DNA of 64,000 bases, taken from the NCBI GenBank assembly GCA_963846635.1, contig CAWJXM010000004.1, positions 124,001 through 188,000 of the forward strand. The letters are read 5' to 3'. This document shows, piece after piece, positions 63,575 through 64,000 of this stretch. Numbering within the stretch: position 1 is the stretch's first letter; each line of letters starts with the position of its first letter. The translations under genes were made by a program, and so were the position numbers. The notes under the pieces are model-generated. The model was not told the origin of the DNA. It did not search any database and was given only the letters and a program-made list of their open reading frames with translations. This DNA comes from AP-15 sp963846635. Its GTDB lineage: Bacteria > Pseudomonadota > Alphaproteobacteria > ATCC43930 > CGMCC-115725.

Positions 63575-64000
63575 ATGCCCCGACCATATCGACCGCTTGC
63601 GATAGCCAATTCCTTCATAACCTCTTTTGGTTATGTGGATGGTATTGACCATATGAAATTACAAAAGCTCGTGTACCTCGCGCATGGGTGGTGGTTAGCG
63701 TACCATGATACAGCCATAGTAAACGAAGCTCCACAAGTGTGGCGCTATGGGCCAGTATTTTCTAGCATGTATCGTGCCCTAAAAGGATTTGGCGATCATC
63801 CAATTCGTCTTCCGCAGCGGGATATTCTTAATGAAAGTCCTCCAAATATCGATGATGATGACGAAGAAGCGTTCGCGTTAGTTGATTGGGCTGGGCTCGA
63901 TATGGAGGTTTCTCCGGGGTTCGACTGTCGGATTTGACGCATGCGACAGGCACTCCTTGGCGTACCATAGCGGAAGATCGCAAATATCGAGTGCCGCCAA
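63575..64000 (+). CDS. Panacea-domain (DUF4065) protein, partial and frameshifted
   Basis: It reads as MPRPYRPLAIANSFITSFGY, MKLQKLVYLAHGWWLAYHD, APQVWRYGPVFSSMYRALKG: the Panacea/DUF4065 fold found in GepA/SocA-type proteins and as an antitoxin module in many toxin-antitoxin pairs. The open frame stops at 63937 (120 aa). With one base restored near 63900 the family-like end YGGFSGVRLSDLTHATGTPW continues to the window edge. Lower GC than the core genes suggests acquisition. Any partner toxin would be outside the window. Confidence 0.75.

Overview
This window looks like the chromosome of a high-GC alphaproteobacterium. The evidence is the gene order lptF-lptG-lptD-surA-pdxA-rsmA, the divergent block fabD-fabG-acpP-fabF-mltG-yicC against rpsF-rpsR-DUF2232-rplI-dnaB, a DUF1127 protein, a plant-type (class II) DAHP synthase, and dispersed palindromes of the 'cccgcgaaagcggg' type. 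A Rhodospirillales- or Rhizobiales-like organism fits; the genus cannot be read from the sequence.

Layout. 0-9 kb is metabolic: an amidohydrolase, an Ldh-type oxidoreductase, a small lipoprotein, a Rid protein, a three-gene minus-strand operon (2OG-Fe(II)-type oxygenase, metallo-beta-lactamase-fold hydrolase, HAD phosphatase), and class II DAHP synthase followed by a nicotinate-phosphoribosyltransferase-like gene. DAHP synthase has a probable Phe-Trp-Tyr leader-peptide attenuator. 9-21 kb is an unstable zone. It holds four paralogous MFS transporter genes (two intact, one with three frameshifts, one 5'-truncated) and a 3.67-kb tandem duplication that makes two prfC (RF3) copies. It also holds two copies of a 161-bp MITE, with the empty target site preserved nearby, and a YafQ/DinJ toxin-antitoxin pair between direct repeats. 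21-27.3 kb is a type I restriction-modification locus; hsdS is broken by an IS5/IS1031-type insertion and by a frameshift. 27.5-34.7 kb has a MetF-like gene, a large exported protein, a tiny secreted peptide, holC-pepA and a GT39 glycosyltransferase. 34.9-42.8 kb is the LPS export/outer-membrane block. 43-45.5 kb is an accessory insert (phosphodiesterase-like exported protein and cytidylate-kinase-like protein) where gmk is usually found. 45.5-57.4 kb is the fatty-acid, ribosomal and replication core. 57.4-64 kb has an extended aminopeptidase P, a small ORF behind a strong hairpin, a TPP enzyme paired with an unfamiliar duplicated GSHGG protein, another MITE and a Panacea-domain gene running off the edge.

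Many genes carry one apparent single-base indel: hsdS, metF, pepA, the GT39 gene, rpsF, prmA, the TPP enzyme, the GSHGG protein and the Panacea gene, plus three in one MFS gene. In each case adding or removing one base restores a family-like end and a length divisible by three. Residual assembly indels are a serious possibility, so I describe both the broken reading and the restored gene.
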